Numbered from the stretch's first letter, positions 8,513-17,413 are shown. The stretch: 64,000 nt of DNA from Flavonifractor sp. An100 (GCF_002161175.1 NZ_NFMA01000002.1:62001-126000); one strand, 5' to 3'. Translations and numbers: made by a program. Notes: generated by a model not told the origin, from the letters alone.

Positions 8513-9369
8513 ATCTGGGAAGCCGCCCCGGCGTGCTGGGCCGGGTATTTACCGCCCTGGTGTTCCTCTTTCTGTATCTACCCATTTTCCTGCTCATCAT
8601 TTTCTCCTTCAATGCGGGGAGCAGCAGTGCAGTGTGGCAGGGTTTTTCCCTGCGCTGGTATGAGGAGCTGTTTCAAGACCGGCTGATTATAAACGGCGTG
8701 TATACCACTCTGGTGGTCTCACTCTTGGCCACCGCCATTGCCACTGTGGCTGGTACCTTTGCTGCCATCGGGTTTTATAACATGCGCCGGCGCTGGCGGG
8801 AGCCCCTTCTGGTGGTAAACAACATTCCCATGATCAACGCCGACATCGTCACCGGCGTGTCCCTGTGCCTGTTCTTTGTGGCCTCCTTTGGGGCCTGGAA
8901 CGGGTTTGTCACCTGGATGGAGAATACCTACCGCCTTACCGCCCCACGGCTGGAGCTGGGGTTTGTTACCCTGCTCATTGCCCACGTCAGCTTTAATATC
9001 CCCTATGTGGTACTGGCTATCATGCCCAAGCTGCGCCAGATGGATAAAAACCTTATTGATGCGGCTCAGGACCTGGGCTGCACCTGGATGCAGGCCTTCT
9101 GGAAAGTGGTAGTGCCTGAGATTAAGCCGGGCATCGTCAACGGAATGCTGATCGCCTTTACCATGAGTGTGGACGACTTTGTCATCTCCTATTTTACGGC
9201 CGGACCCAAGACCTCTACCTTGGCCATGGTCATCTACTCCATGACCAAAAAGAGAGTCAATCCCAAGATCAATGCGGTGTCCACCCTCCTGTTTGGGGCG
9301 GTACTCCTGCTGCTGATCATCGTCAACGTCCGCCAGGTCCGCCAGGAGAAAGCGGCCAAGCGAAAGTGA
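8509..9369 (+). CDS. potC: Spermidine/putrescine ABC transporter permease PotC
   Basis: Second channel subunit, 286 residues. It carries the PotC-type start (FLYLPIFLLIIFSFN) and the EAA loop (DAAQDLGCTWMQAFWKVVVPEIKPG). It overlaps potB by ATGA, the usual sign of translational coupling, and ends 78 bases before potD. Confidence 0.93.
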   Translation: MNLGSRPGVLGRVFTALVFLFLYLPIFLLIIFSFNAGSSSAVWQGFSLRWYEELFQDRLIINGVYTTLVVSLLATAIATVAGTFAAIGFYNMRRRWREPLLVVNNIPMINADIVTGVSLCLFFVASFGAWNGFVTWMENTYRLTAPRLELGFVTLLIAHVSFNIPYVVLAIMPKLRQMDKNLIDAAQDLGCTWMQAFWKVVVPEIKPGIVNGMLIAFTMSVDDFVISYFTAGPKTSTLAMVIYSMTKKRVNPKINAVSTLLFGAVLLLLIIVNVRQVRQEKAAKRK

Positions 9370-9447
9370 GTTTGCAGATCAAATTGTACCCACCGCCTGT
9401 AGGCGTGGAGATAAGAAAACACATTGAGATATGGGAGGAATGTTCCT

Positions 9448-10575
9448 TTGAAGAAGATGATTGCCTTGGCCCTGGCTTGTGCTCTGTCGGCCACTTTGCT
9501 GGCGGGCTGCGCTATGGACGATCCCCAGAGTTCGGGAGCCAGCGAAAGCACCAGCGGCGTTGGTTCCGGCAAGCGGGAGGTCAATATCTGTAGCTGGGGC
9601 GAGTATATCGACACCAGTCTCATTGCCCAGTTTGAGGAGGAGACCGGCATCAAGGTCAACTACCAGACCACCGACAGCAACGAGACCCTATATAACCTGC
9701 TGGAGACCACCGGCTGGAGCGGCTTTGATGTGGTTGTCCCCTCGGACTACATGATTTCCCAGCTCATCGAAGAGGGCCGTCTGGCCGAGCTCAACTATGA
9801 CAACATTCCCAACTTCGCGAAAATCGACGACCGGTTCAAGAATCTATCCTATGACCCGGAGAACAAGTACACCGTCCCCTACACCTGGGGCACCCTGGGT
9901 ATCATCTATAACACCCAGCGGGTCACCGAGCCGGTGACCTGGGACCTGATGTTTGACCCCGACCACGCCGGGGATGTGCTGATGATCCGCAACTCCCGGG
10001 ACGCCTTCGGCATCGCGCTGATGAGCCTGGGCTATTCGGTAAACACCACCAACGAGGAGGAAATCCGCCAGGCCTATGAGCGGGTGGCTCAGGCCAACAA
10101 GGATGGGGTCTACCAGGCCTTTGTCATGGATGAGGTGTTCCAGCTCATGGAGAGCGGCAGCGCCGCTGCCTCCACCTACTACGCCGGAGATTACCTGTCC
10201 ATGCTGGAGGCCAACCCGGATCTGGCCTATGCGGTTCCCGAGAGCGGTTCCAACTGGTTTGTGGACGCCATGTGTGTGTTGAAGGATGCCAAGAACAAGG
10301 ATGAGGCGGAGGAGTGGATTAACTTCCTGTGCTCCACCGAAGCCTCTCTGGCCAACATGGACTATATCTGGTATGCCTCTCCCAACAAGGAGGCTCTGGA
10401 GAAATATCCCGAATATTATGAGGAGACCTATGGCGAGCCGCTGGACGAGGAGCTCTATGAGATCATGGCGGCTCCCCAGGGGGTGCTGGACCGGTGTGAG
10501 GCCTACCTAGTTCTCCCTGCTGAGACCCGTACGCTGTACAATGATCTTTGGACTCAACTGGGGGTAGCGGGCTAA
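9448..10575 (+). CDS. potD: Polyamine-binding lipoprotein PotD
   Basis: Extracellular substrate-binding subunit of the PotABCD importer. The 375-residue product has a lipoprotein signal (LLAGC, lipidated Cys at residue 21), then the PotD fold beginning with VNICSWGEYIDTSLIAQFEEETG. The start is read as TTG 9448 because GGGAGG lies 9 bases ahead and the longer frame would destroy the signal peptide; the ATG at 9457 is too far from the site. A terminator follows at 10603. Confidence 0.94.
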   Translation: MKKMIALALACALSATLLAGCAMDDPQSSGASESTSGVGSGKREVNICSWGEYIDTSLIAQFEEETGIKVNYQTTDSNETLYNLLETTGWSGFDVVVPSDYMISQLIEEGRLAELNYDNIPNFAKIDDRFKNLSYDPENKYTVPYTWGTLGIIYNTQRVTEPVTWDLMFDPDHAGDVLMIRNSRDAFGIALMSLGYSVNTTNEEEIRQAYERVAQANKDGVYQAFVMDEVFQLMESGSAAASTYYAGDYLSMLEANPDLAYAVPESGSNWFVDAMCVLKDAKNKDEAEEWINFLCSTEASLANMDYIWYASPNKEALEKYPEYYEETYGEPLDEELYEIMAAPQGVLDRCEAYLVLPAETRTLYNDLWTQLGVAG

Positions 10576-10602
10576 ACGCCTCGCCCAACAAACGAAAATT
10601 AG

Positions 10603-10637
10603 AAACCGCCTGCTGCAATTTGCGGCAGGCGGTTTTT
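10603..10637 (+). terminator. Terminator of potABCD
   Basis: AAACCGCCTGC / GCAGGCGGTTT stem around TGCAATTTGCG-type loop, followed by TTTTT. Confidence 0.92.
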
Positions 10638-10791
10638 GTCTATAAAAAATAACACCTCCCAAATCAGCCCTTTGAGGGCGGCGAGGGAGACTATTATCTG
10701 GGGTAAAAAACGGCTAAGAATAGGGAAAATGTGTCAGAATTACCCTGGGAGATAGGGGGGATTTTGTTAAACTAACCAAAAAGGGGGCCTA

Positions 10792-11950
10792 ATGATGGGA
10801 ACGTGGAGGATTAAACTGGCAGTTGGAGCACTTTCTGCACTGACCATGGGTGCTCTTGCGGTGGCTTCTGGGGTGGCCGATCTGGCGGAGGCCTTTCCCC
10901 AGGTGCCGGTCACGTTGGTTCAGATGCTGATTACCGCCCCCATTTTGGTTCAGACGCCAGTGACATTGTTTGGCAGCTTGTTTTGCCGATGGGCCTCGAA
11001 GAAGCAACTGCTTCTTTTGGCCTGCATCTTTTTTGTGATAGGTGGTCTGACGCCCTTTTTTGTCCATTCCTTCCCAGTTATTCTGGCAATGCGGTGCTTG
11101 TATGGGGCAGGCGTGGGTCTGGTTATCCCATTGACGGCCAGCCTGACCGCAGAATATTTCCAGGGGGAGGAACGGGCAGCCGTCATGGGGCTCAACTCCG
11201 CGGTAGGTATGCTGGGTGGAGCCTTCTACACCTATGTGGGCGGACAGCTGTCTGTAGTAGGGTGGCAATATTGTTTCCTGGCCTATTTAATCGGCCTACC
11301 GGTGTTTGTCCTTACCCTGCTCTTCTTGCCCTCAGGGGGAAAAGCCCCCCGTTCAATTTCCCAGCAACGGGAAAAGGCGGGGAGGCTTCCGGGAAGTGTG
11401 TTTGTGGTAGCTGTCACCTCGCTGGTTTATGCTTTACTTTGCTTATACCAACCATATCTCTCTCTTTGTAGCAAATACTGGCATGGGAACGGCTGCACAG
11501 TCAGGCCTTTCCTACTCCATTGTCAATATCTGTGGATTTTTCGGTGGCCTATTGTTTGAGGTACTGAGCAAATGGGGCAAGGAGTGGATGCTGGGAATCA
11601 GCGTGGCAGTGACCACAGGAGGATTTTTCCTGATCGGAATATCAGAGAATCTGCCCATGCTGTATTTTGGCAGTGTGTGGATTGGCGTGGGCTTGTCCTG
11701 GTTTTTGCCTCAGACCCAGTTGATGATTGGAGGAGCGGTGTCCAGAGAGCAGAGCACCTATGCATACGGAGTGAACGGAGCTATTTCTAACGCGGGACAG
11801 TTCTTATCCGCCCTGATTTTAGGGGAGCTGGCAGTGGGAATGGGGATCTCAGACGAGAGGGGCATGATCTTGATGGCCAGTTGGGGTTATGTATTGCTCA
11901 CGATATTCTGTATTGGGCTTACCCTACTGTGGAACAGGCGGCGCAGATAA
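10792..11950 (+). pseudogene. MFS transporter, split by one frameshift
   Basis: Two adjacent frames together make one major-facilitator protein of about 385 residues. The first (from ATG 10792 or 10795, GGGGG upstream) covers the first six segments, including GSLFCRWASKK and AMRCLYGAGVGLV. The second frame picks up at about 11429-11460 with AYTNHISLFVANTGMG and runs through the last six segments to 11950. A single-base shift near 11430-11450 would restore it. It may be a real inactivation or a sequencing error. Substrate unknown. It ends exactly where the convergent AraC gene ends, with no terminator between. Confidence 0.8.
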
Positions 11951-12748
11951 TTATTTATGTTGGTGGAGGGAACGGTATTTGGCAGGAGACATTCCCTCCT
12001 GTTCATGGAAGAGTTTGCTGAGTACCTTTCCGGAGGGAAGTCCCACCCTTGCGGCAATCCGCTCAATGGACTCATTACTGGAAATCAAGTGCTGCTTGGC
12101 ATATTCCATGCGGATGATGCTGACGGTACGGGCAAAGGAACTGCCAAAGAGCTCTTGAAACAGCCGGTTGAGGTGGCGTGGAGTCACGTTGAGTGCCTTG
12201 GCGACCATATCAATATTTAAATCCTCGGTGTAGTTGGCATGGATGTATTTGGTGGCGGTCAGGGCGATATTTTTATATCCCAGAGGGGTCCGAATCTGGG
12301 AGGAAGCAGGTGCAACCTCCCGCAGGAGATTAGAAAACAGTTCACAATATAAAGCGGAGGTCTGACACAGCCAGCCCAGTTGATGATTTAAAGGCTCGTG
12401 GTGAATGCGGTGCAGGAGAGGACGCTGAGACTGATGGCAGTGTCCGCGTCGGTATTTCTCCTTGTCTATGTGGGCCATAGCCTCCATAATCTCCCCATAT
12501 TCCAGCTCTGCCTCCAAGGGAGCGGGGCCATTTTTCACCACAATGTCAAAAATAATGGTGAAATAGGTGGCTGGTTGGTCCGGGGTATAGATAATTCGGT
12601 GGAGGCGGTTTTTCCCCAAAATCACAAAGTCCTGAGGTCCCAGTGTCTCTATCTTTCCCTCACATTCAAATTGGAAGGTTCCCTCCACGCCGTAAAAAAT
12701 CTCATACAGGGCGTGGCGGTGTAAAAAGACGGGAATGGATTGGTTCAT
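11951..12748 (-). CDS. AraC-family transcriptional regulator, possibly 5' truncated
   Basis: A 265-residue regulator: an N-terminal cupin-type sensing domain (HRHALYEIFYGVEG, residues ~10-90) and a C-terminal AraC DNA-binding domain with two helix-turn-helix motifs (residues ~165-262, ending EGMSPAKYRSLHQ). Only about nine residues precede the cupin histidines, fewer than usual, there is no ribosome site ahead of ATG 12748, and an in-frame stop lies seven codons upstream. The sequence just upstream is a dehydrogenase remnant on the other strand. I infer that the original 5' end was lost at a deletion junction, so it may not be expressed. Confidence 0.7.
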   Translation of the reverse strand: MNQSIPVFLHRHALYEIFYGVEGTFQFECEGKIETLGPQDFVILGKNRLHRIIYTPDQPATYFTIIFDIVVKNGPAPLEAELEYGEIMEAMAHIDKEKYRRGHCHQSQRPLLHRIHHEPLNHQLGWLCQTSALYCELFSNLLREVAPASSQIRTPLGYKNIALTATKYIHANYTEDLNIDMVAKALNVTPRHLNRLFQELFGSSFARTVSIIRMEYAKQHLISSNESIERIAARVGLPSGKVLSKLFHEQEGMSPAKYRSLHQHK

Positions 12749-12759
12749 CAGCTCTGTAT

Positions 12760-13512
12760 AAGGGAGTTATGCCGGATGGTACCCAGCGGCATAGATGGAA
12801 GGGAGAAAAGCTGGGGGCATTTTTTCCCCAGTCCTCCTTTGCCACTCGAGCCGTGGTCAAGGCGCGCAATGCGGTAAAAATTAACCCGGCGATCGATTTG
12901 GGGTTAGCTGCTCCTTTTGGGTGCGGGGTGCAGACAGGAGCAGGTATTGTATTAAACAGCCTACGTCCGGAATTTGGCACATCGATTGGCGTATTCGGCT
13001 GTGGAACCGTGGGGATGAGCGCCATTATGGCAGCCCGGATTGCGGGATGCCGCAACATCGTCGCGGTGGGAGGCAATGCGCGCAGCTTGGAGTTGGCCCT
13101 GGAGCTGGGGGCGACCCATGCGGTCAACCGCCGGGAGACGGCAGATCTGATCCAGACGCTACGGGACATTACTGGCTGCGGGCTGGATTATGCGGTGGAC
13201 ACCAGTGGGGTGACCGGTATGATCGAAGTGGCACTGGATAGTCTAAATTACATGGGCACACTAGTTATGGCAGGAGCAGGCTCGACGCTGATGCTAGGCA
13301 ATAATCTGGGGGCCAAAACCGTAAAGGGGGTTAGCGAAGGAAACTCTATTCCTAAGGACTTCATTCCTAAGCTGTTAGGCTATTATCAAGCGGGCAGGTT
13401 CCCGGTGGATCGGCTGATTGAGTATTTTGATTTTGAGGACATCAACGCAGCCTTTGCTGCCTCCCACCATGGAAGGGTGATCAAAGCGGTACTGCGTATG
13501 CCGGAAAAATAA
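12760..13512 (+). pseudogene. Zinc-type alcohol dehydrogenase, 5' truncated (remnant 1)
   Basis: The frame encodes the C-terminal two thirds of a medium-chain dehydrogenase of the aryl/benzyl alcohol type: MPDGTQRHRW, FFPQSSFATRAVV, then LAAPFGCGVQTGAG, the Rossmann motif GVFGCGTVGMSA, and the end at VIKAVLRMPEK. The N-terminal catalytic domain with the GHE zinc ligands is missing. Homology begins around 12760, immediately beside the start of the opposite AraC gene, so a deletion has joined the two. No start codon with a ribosome site exists at the junction. A terminator follows. Confidence 0.82.
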
Positions 13513-13516
13513 CAGG

Positions 13517-13552
13517 AAAACAGGGAGGACCGTCAGGTCCTCCCTGTTTTGT
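13517..13552. terminator. Bidirectional terminator
   Basis: AAAACAGGGAGGACC / GGTCCTCCCTGTTTT stem with loop GTCA and T runs on both sides; it separates dehydrogenase remnant 1 from the minus-strand fragment. Confidence 0.9.
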
Positions 13553-13570
13553 TCCAAAGGACAAAATGTG

Positions 13571-13800
13571 TCAGCGGAACCGGTTGATTGCCTGACAGAC
13601 CTGACTTCGGTTAGACAAATTTTTTAACACAACACTGGAGTGGGCGTCGCCCCCGTCTAAGAAAACAACCCGCCCCTGGATGATCTGCTGCAGTTTACGG
13701 TGAGGCAGATCAAAGGACTTACCGGCAGCCATGCCAAAGGTGCGTCGGTCGGTAACCAGAACACAGGAGTTTTGCGTGGAGTAAAGAGCCTGGGCGGCAT
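13571..13800 (-). pseudogene. C-terminal fragment of an unidentified protein, possibly PH-like
   Basis: About 75 residues of real-looking coding sequence on the minus strand (CVLVTDRRTFGMAAGKSFDL ... VVLKNLSNRSQVCQAINR). The pattern of a VTDRR strand, a K-S-F-D-L-P strand and an LKN-x-x-x-VCQAIN helix recalls bacterial PH-like domains, but I am not certain. The N-terminal part is absent: reading upstream runs directly into dehydrogenase remnant 2 on the opposite strand at about 13800. No start or ribosome site fits, so I treat it as a remnant. Confidence 0.4.
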
Positions 13801-14045
13801 ATCCCAATGACTTTGAACTTCCCTTCAACATCTCCCGCTACTGCTATTTCAATGAGATCACGGTGACTGGCGTCATGGTAGCGCCCTATGCCTATCCCAG
13901 AGCGGTACAGCTGTTGCCCCACTTGAACCTAAAGCCGCTGACTCAGAAGGTCTTTGAGCTGGATGACGGTGTGGAGGCATTTGCAGCCCAGCTGACCGGA
14001 AAGTACCCCAAGATTTTGATTCGCTGCAATCCTGACATTGAGTAA
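13801..14045 (+). pseudogene. Zinc-type dehydrogenase, C-terminal fragment (remnant 2)
   Basis: About 80 residues matching the end of a sorbitol/threonine dehydrogenase-like protein: YPNDFELPFNISRYCYFNE, then LTQKVFELDDGVEAFAAQLT and the stop after KILIRCNPDIE. Nothing of the catalytic or nucleotide-binding parts remains upstream. It is a paralogue of remnant 3 (16657-17019), as the two endings align well, but not the same gene. It lies 100 bases ahead of the split transketolase, whose operon it probably once belonged to. Confidence 0.72.
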
Positions 14046-14142
14046 AGCATTTTGTCCCGTGTGAATGGGACTTGAAACAAACAAGCGGCCGACCCATCTT
14101 TGACAAGAGGGGCGGCCAAATGAAAAAGGAGGCACAACTTAG

Positions 14143-14994
14143 ATGGCAGACAAGCAAGAGGTACAGCGCCTGACCGATTTGGCCTATGAGATGCGCAAAA
14201 AGCTCATTAACCTGTGCGGCGTGTATGAGGGATCGGTACACATCGGCGGCGATCTGTCCATGACCGATCTGCTGATCGGCCTGTTCCACCACGGCATGAA
14301 CGTGGACCCCAACAACATCGCTAACCCCAAGCGGGACCGTTTTATCCTCAGTAAGGGCCACGGGGCGGTGTGTATGTACATCGCCATGGCCATGCGGGGC
14401 TTCTTCGACTATGATGAGATCGTCCGTACATATGGTAAGCTGGACAGCGCCTACGGCATGCACCCCTGTAAGGTGCAGCTACCCGGCGTAGAGTGCTCCT
14501 CCGGTTCCCTGGGTCAGGGCCTGGCCATGGCGGTTGGCATGGCCATTTCCGCCAAGGTCCACAAGGAGAGCCATCGGGTGTTCTGTATGCTGGGCGACGG
14601 CGAGACCTGTGAGGGCTCGGTTTGGGAGGCAGCCATGTCTGCCAGCTCCTATAAGCTGGGCAACCTGGTCGCTGTCATTGACCGCAACAAGCAGATGATG
14701 TGCAGCTATACCGAGGAACTGATGAATATGGAGCCCTATGCCGACAAGTGGAAGGCATTTGGCTGGAACGTGGTGGAAATTGACGGCCACGATATGAACG
14801 CCATTGTGGACGTCCTGGATAATCTGCCCCCCACGTCCTCCATGAGGCCCACCGCTATCGTTGCCCATACCACCAAGGGCAAGGGCGTGGACTTTATGGA
14901 GAAGGTAATCGGCTGGCATGCCGGCAGCCTCAACCAGGAGGACTTCCAGCAGGCGCTGAAGGATCTGGCAAAGAATTACGGTAAGGAGGCATAA
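14143..14994 (+). CDS. Transketolase, N-terminal (TPP-binding) subunit
   Basis: First half of a split transketolase, which moves two-carbon units between sugar phosphates in the non-oxidative pentose phosphate pathway. The 283-residue protein has the thiamine diphosphate motif (GDGETCEGSVWEAAMSA, the GDG-N30 motif start), the substrate-side histidine region (ILSKGHGAVCMY) and HTTKGKGV. ATG 14143 has AAGGAGG upstream. The partner subunit starts two bases after the stop. Both are intact, unlike their neighbours, so they may still be used, for example for a ketose pathway. Confidence 0.93.
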   Translation: MADKQEVQRLTDLAYEMRKKLINLCGVYEGSVHIGGDLSMTDLLIGLFHHGMNVDPNNIANPKRDRFILSKGHGAVCMYIAMAMRGFFDYDEIVRTYGKLDSAYGMHPCKVQLPGVECSSGSLGQGLAMAVGMAISAKVHKESHRVFCMLGDGETCEGSVWEAAMSASSYKLGNLVAVIDRNKQMMCSYTEELMNMEPYADKWKAFGWNVVEIDGHDMNAIVDVLDNLPPTSSMRPTAIVAHTTKGKGVDFMEKVIGWHAGSLNQEDFQQALKDLAKNYGKEA

Positions 14995-14996
14995 CG

Positions 14997-15953
14997 ATGG
15001 CTGGTTCGTTTAACTTTGGGGAATGGATCTCCGCCCGCAGTGTGATCGGAGATACCCTGCATGAGATCGGCGCGACCAATGAGAAGCTGTTTGTGTGTAC
15101 GCCTGATGTGGGCATGAATCTGAAGCAATTCCGTCAGTCCTATCCGGAGCGGTACATTGACGTTGGCATCGCGGAGCAGAACTGTGTGGGCGTGGCCGCC
15201 GGTCTGGCCCTGGCGGGCAATATCCCGGTGATCATGGGCATGCTGCCCTTCCTGTCCATGCGGGCCTGCGAGCAGGTACGCACCGAGGTGTGCTATCAGA
15301 ACCTTCCGGTTCGGATTATTGGTACTGGCGGCGGCCTGACCTCCGGCGGCGGTTCCACCCACAACGCCATGGAGGACATCGCCATTGTCAAGTCCATGGT
15401 CAATATGACTGTAATCTCCATCTGTGACCCCAACATGATCCGCGATATTCTCCATCTGTCCATGGACTATCCCGGCCCCATGTACATCCGCCTGGCCCAA
15501 GGCAAGAAGGACCGGCAGCTGTATGAGCCCGGAACGATCAAGTTCTCCATCGGCGGCAGCGTCACTGCCCGGGACGGCAAGGATGTCACCATTATCGCCC
15601 ATGGCGAGATGGTGGGCGAGGCCCTAGATGCAGCGGAAGAGCTGGCCAAAGAGGGAATTGACGTTCGAGTGATCGACATGTACACCATCAAGCCTTTCGA
15701 CGAAGCGGCCGTTCGGAAGGCGGTGGAGGAAACTGGCAACCTGGTGGTCTGGGAGGATCACCTGATGAGCGGCGGTTTGGCCAGTTCCCTGTCTGATTTC
15801 TTCGTGGATAACAAAATTCAGCCCAAGTCCTTTAAGCGCTTCGGCATTCCTCAGGTATATGCGGGCTTCGGTAGCGGCGAGGAGCTGCGGAAGAAGTACG
15901 GATATCACCAGGATGATGTGATGGCTTACATCCGCAATCTGATGGGCAAGTAA
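14997..15953 (+). CDS. Transketolase, C-terminal subunit
   Basis: Second half of the split transketolase, 318 residues: pyrimidine-binding domain (RYIDVGIAEQNCVGVAAGLA, with the catalytic Glu in the AEQN motif) and the C-terminal swivelling domain (DVRVIDMYTIKPFDEAAVRK). AAGGAGG lies 8 bases ahead of ATG 14997, inside the end of the first subunit gene, so the two are made together. Confidence 0.93.
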   Translation: MAGSFNFGEWISARSVIGDTLHEIGATNEKLFVCTPDVGMNLKQFRQSYPERYIDVGIAEQNCVGVAAGLALAGNIPVIMGMLPFLSMRACEQVRTEVCYQNLPVRIIGTGGGLTSGGGSTHNAMEDIAIVKSMVNMTVISICDPNMIRDILHLSMDYPGPMYIRLAQGKKDRQLYEPGTIKFSIGGSVTARDGKDVTIIAHGEMVGEALDAAEELAKEGIDVRVIDMYTIKPFDEAAVRKAVEETGNLVVWEDHLMSGGLASSLSDFFVDNKIQPKSFKRFGIPQVYAGFGSGEELRKKYGYHQDDVMAYIRNLMGK

Positions 15954-15986
15954 AAAAGCTAGTTTCATCCTTCCTGTCGTACCTGC

Positions 15987-16015
15987 CGCGGGCGCCGGCT
16001 GTCTCCGGCGCCCGC
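15987..16015 (+). repeat. Very stable GC hairpin downstream of the transketolase genes
   Basis: GCGGGCGCCGG / CCGGCGCCCGC with loop CTGTCT, extended outward by ACCT/AGGT. There is no T tract, so it more likely protects the 3' end of an upstream message or separates it from the next gene than terminates. Confidence 0.6.
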
Positions 16016-16094
16016 AGAGGTGCTAAGGATATTGATTTAAAGGAGCGAATGATCATACCCTAAATTTAATTTTGAGATGGAAAGGGGATTTTCG

Positions 16095-16688
16095 ATGAGC
16101 ACCAAACCCGTTACGGTGGATGAGTATACAAAACTGAATGTTCCCCGTAAAATTGGCTATGCCTGCGGCGACTTTGCCTGTAATATGAGCTGGTCTCTGG
16201 TCAGTTCTTACCTGGTCCTCTTCCTGACAGATATCGCCCTGATCAATGCAGCTACGGTAAGCTTGCTGATTTTTATTTCAAAGTTCTGGGATGCTATTAA
16301 CGACCCGGTGGTAGGCTCTCTGGCGGACCACACTAAGAGCAAATGGGGCCGGTATCGTCCCTGGGTCATGTTCTCCTTTGCCCCCATGCTGATCTTTAAC
16401 GTACTGACCTTTACCACTAATCCGGAGTGGTCGGAGACGGCCCGTACCTGGTGGGGACTAGGCATGTACTTCATTCTGGTGCTGCTGTACACCATGGTTA
16501 ACGTGACTTACTCTGCTATGCCTGCGACTATGACCCGTGACACCGAAACCCGCAGCTCCCTGTCCAGCTACCGGATGACCGGTGCCTTCCTGGCCATGAC
16601 TGTGCTGAGCTTTGCCACGTTGCGTATTGTGGAAGCCACTGGCGGTGGTGCGGCTGGCTATGGAAATTACCGACGGGTTAGGCTTTGA
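16095..16688 (+). pseudogene. GPH-type sugar/cation symporter (MFS), truncated by fusion
   Basis: The first ~190 residues look like a MelB/GPH-family symporter: KIGYACGDFACNMSW, FWDAINDPVVGSLADHTKSKWGRYRPW (the family's signature loop), and VNVTYSAMPATMTRDTETRSSLSSYR. After about base 16655 the similarity ends and the sequence becomes a dehydrogenase fragment in another frame; the symporter frame stops at 16688. More than half the transporter is missing, so it cannot work. ATG 16095 has AAGGGG upstream, and the original promoter side appears intact. Confidence 0.8.
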
Positions 16689-17019
16689 CTATGTGTTTGA
16701 GATGTCCGGATCGCCCAAGGCGGCCGAGACTCCCTTGAAGATTCTGGCCCGGTGCGGCAACGCGGTGTACTTCGCGGTGTTCCCGCCCAAGTTTGAGATG
16801 CCCTTGAACCTCCATGAGCTGTACATGAAGGAAGGCCGGATCCAGACGGTCTTTACCAATACGGCCATTATGCCCCGTGCCATTCGCCAGATCAAGCGGA
16901 TGCAGACCGATAAGATCATTGGGAAGATCATGCCGCTAAGCCAGGCGGTGGAGAGCTTTGAGGTGTTTAAGACCTCCAAGTATCCCAAGATCCTGCTGGA
17001 CTGCAACAAGCCAGAATAA
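16657..17019 (+). pseudogene. Zinc-type dehydrogenase, C-terminal fragment (remnant 3)
   Basis: About 120 residues of the C-terminal third of a medium-chain dehydrogenase: MEITDGLGFDYVFEMSG (nucleotide-binding part), ARCGNAVYFAVFPPKFEMPL, and the end KYPKILLDCNKPE. It is joined to the truncated symporter at about 16655 in a different frame. Its ending resembles remnant 2, so a paralogous pair existed. A good terminator follows at 17030. Confidence 0.75.
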
Positions 17020-17029
17020 GCATTCTCTC

Positions 17030-17062
17030 GACGCACCTGCTTAGCAGGTGCGTCAATTTTTT
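17030..17062 (+). terminator. Terminator after dehydrogenase remnant 3
   Basis: GACGCACCTGC / GCAGGTGCGTC, eleven pairs, loop TTA, followed by AATTTTTT. Confidence 0.92.
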
Positions 17063-17135
17063 GCCAGGATTCATATATTATTCATAAAAAGTTTGCTCTT
17101 TGGTGAAAAATGCCTGGAAAGATTGTGGTAAAGTA

Positions 17136-17406
17136 TAAGCGGATCGAGGATCTGAGGTTTCCCTCGCAAAAGAAACGGTATATTTACCGTTTGAATGGTT
17201 CGCCTTTCTGCCTTCCCAGGAGGACGTACCCTTTGCACCTGACGCAGAAGGCGTCACCACTGCCAGCCACCGGAGGCGCCCCGGGGATGGCAGACCAAAG
17301 ACAATCCGCTGTAGGCGGTGTAAATATAAATCAAACAAATACGTTTCCTTGTACAACAGAAGAGGACCCTGACCGGCTTACTGGTCAAGGTCCTCTTCTG
17401 GTTTTT
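17136..17406 (+). ncRNA. Candidate structured small RNA with its own terminator
   Basis: No protein gene fits the 17063-17413 interval. The plus strand can fold into a rod: AGCGGAT (17138-17144) pairs with ATCCGCT (17304-17310); GCCTTTCTGC (17202-17211) pairs with GCAGAAGGC (17244-17252); side hairpins are AAACGGTA/TACCGTTT (17173-17192) and CTGCCA/TGGCAG (17260-17292). A strong terminator stem (17357-17368 with 17389-17400) and T6 follow. The length of the rod (about 175 bases) and its shape recall 6S RNA, but no family was proven and no clear -35 box was found. Confidence 0.4.
17357..17406 (+). terminator. Terminator reading rightward
   Basis: CAGAAGAGGACC / GGTCCTCTTCTG with an inner TGACC/GGTCA stem, then GTTTTTT. 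The T run is only on the plus strand, so it ends a rightward transcript although the nearest gene on that side already has a terminator at 17030; this is the main evidence for a transcript in between. Confidence 0.8.
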
Positions 17407-17413
17407 TGTGATG

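Noticed and set aside
13571-13831. Minus-strand fragment considered as a ComK-like protein
   Set aside because: A short G-K-x-x-D-L-P match is not enough; the strand-helix pattern fits a PH-like domain better, and even that is uncertain.
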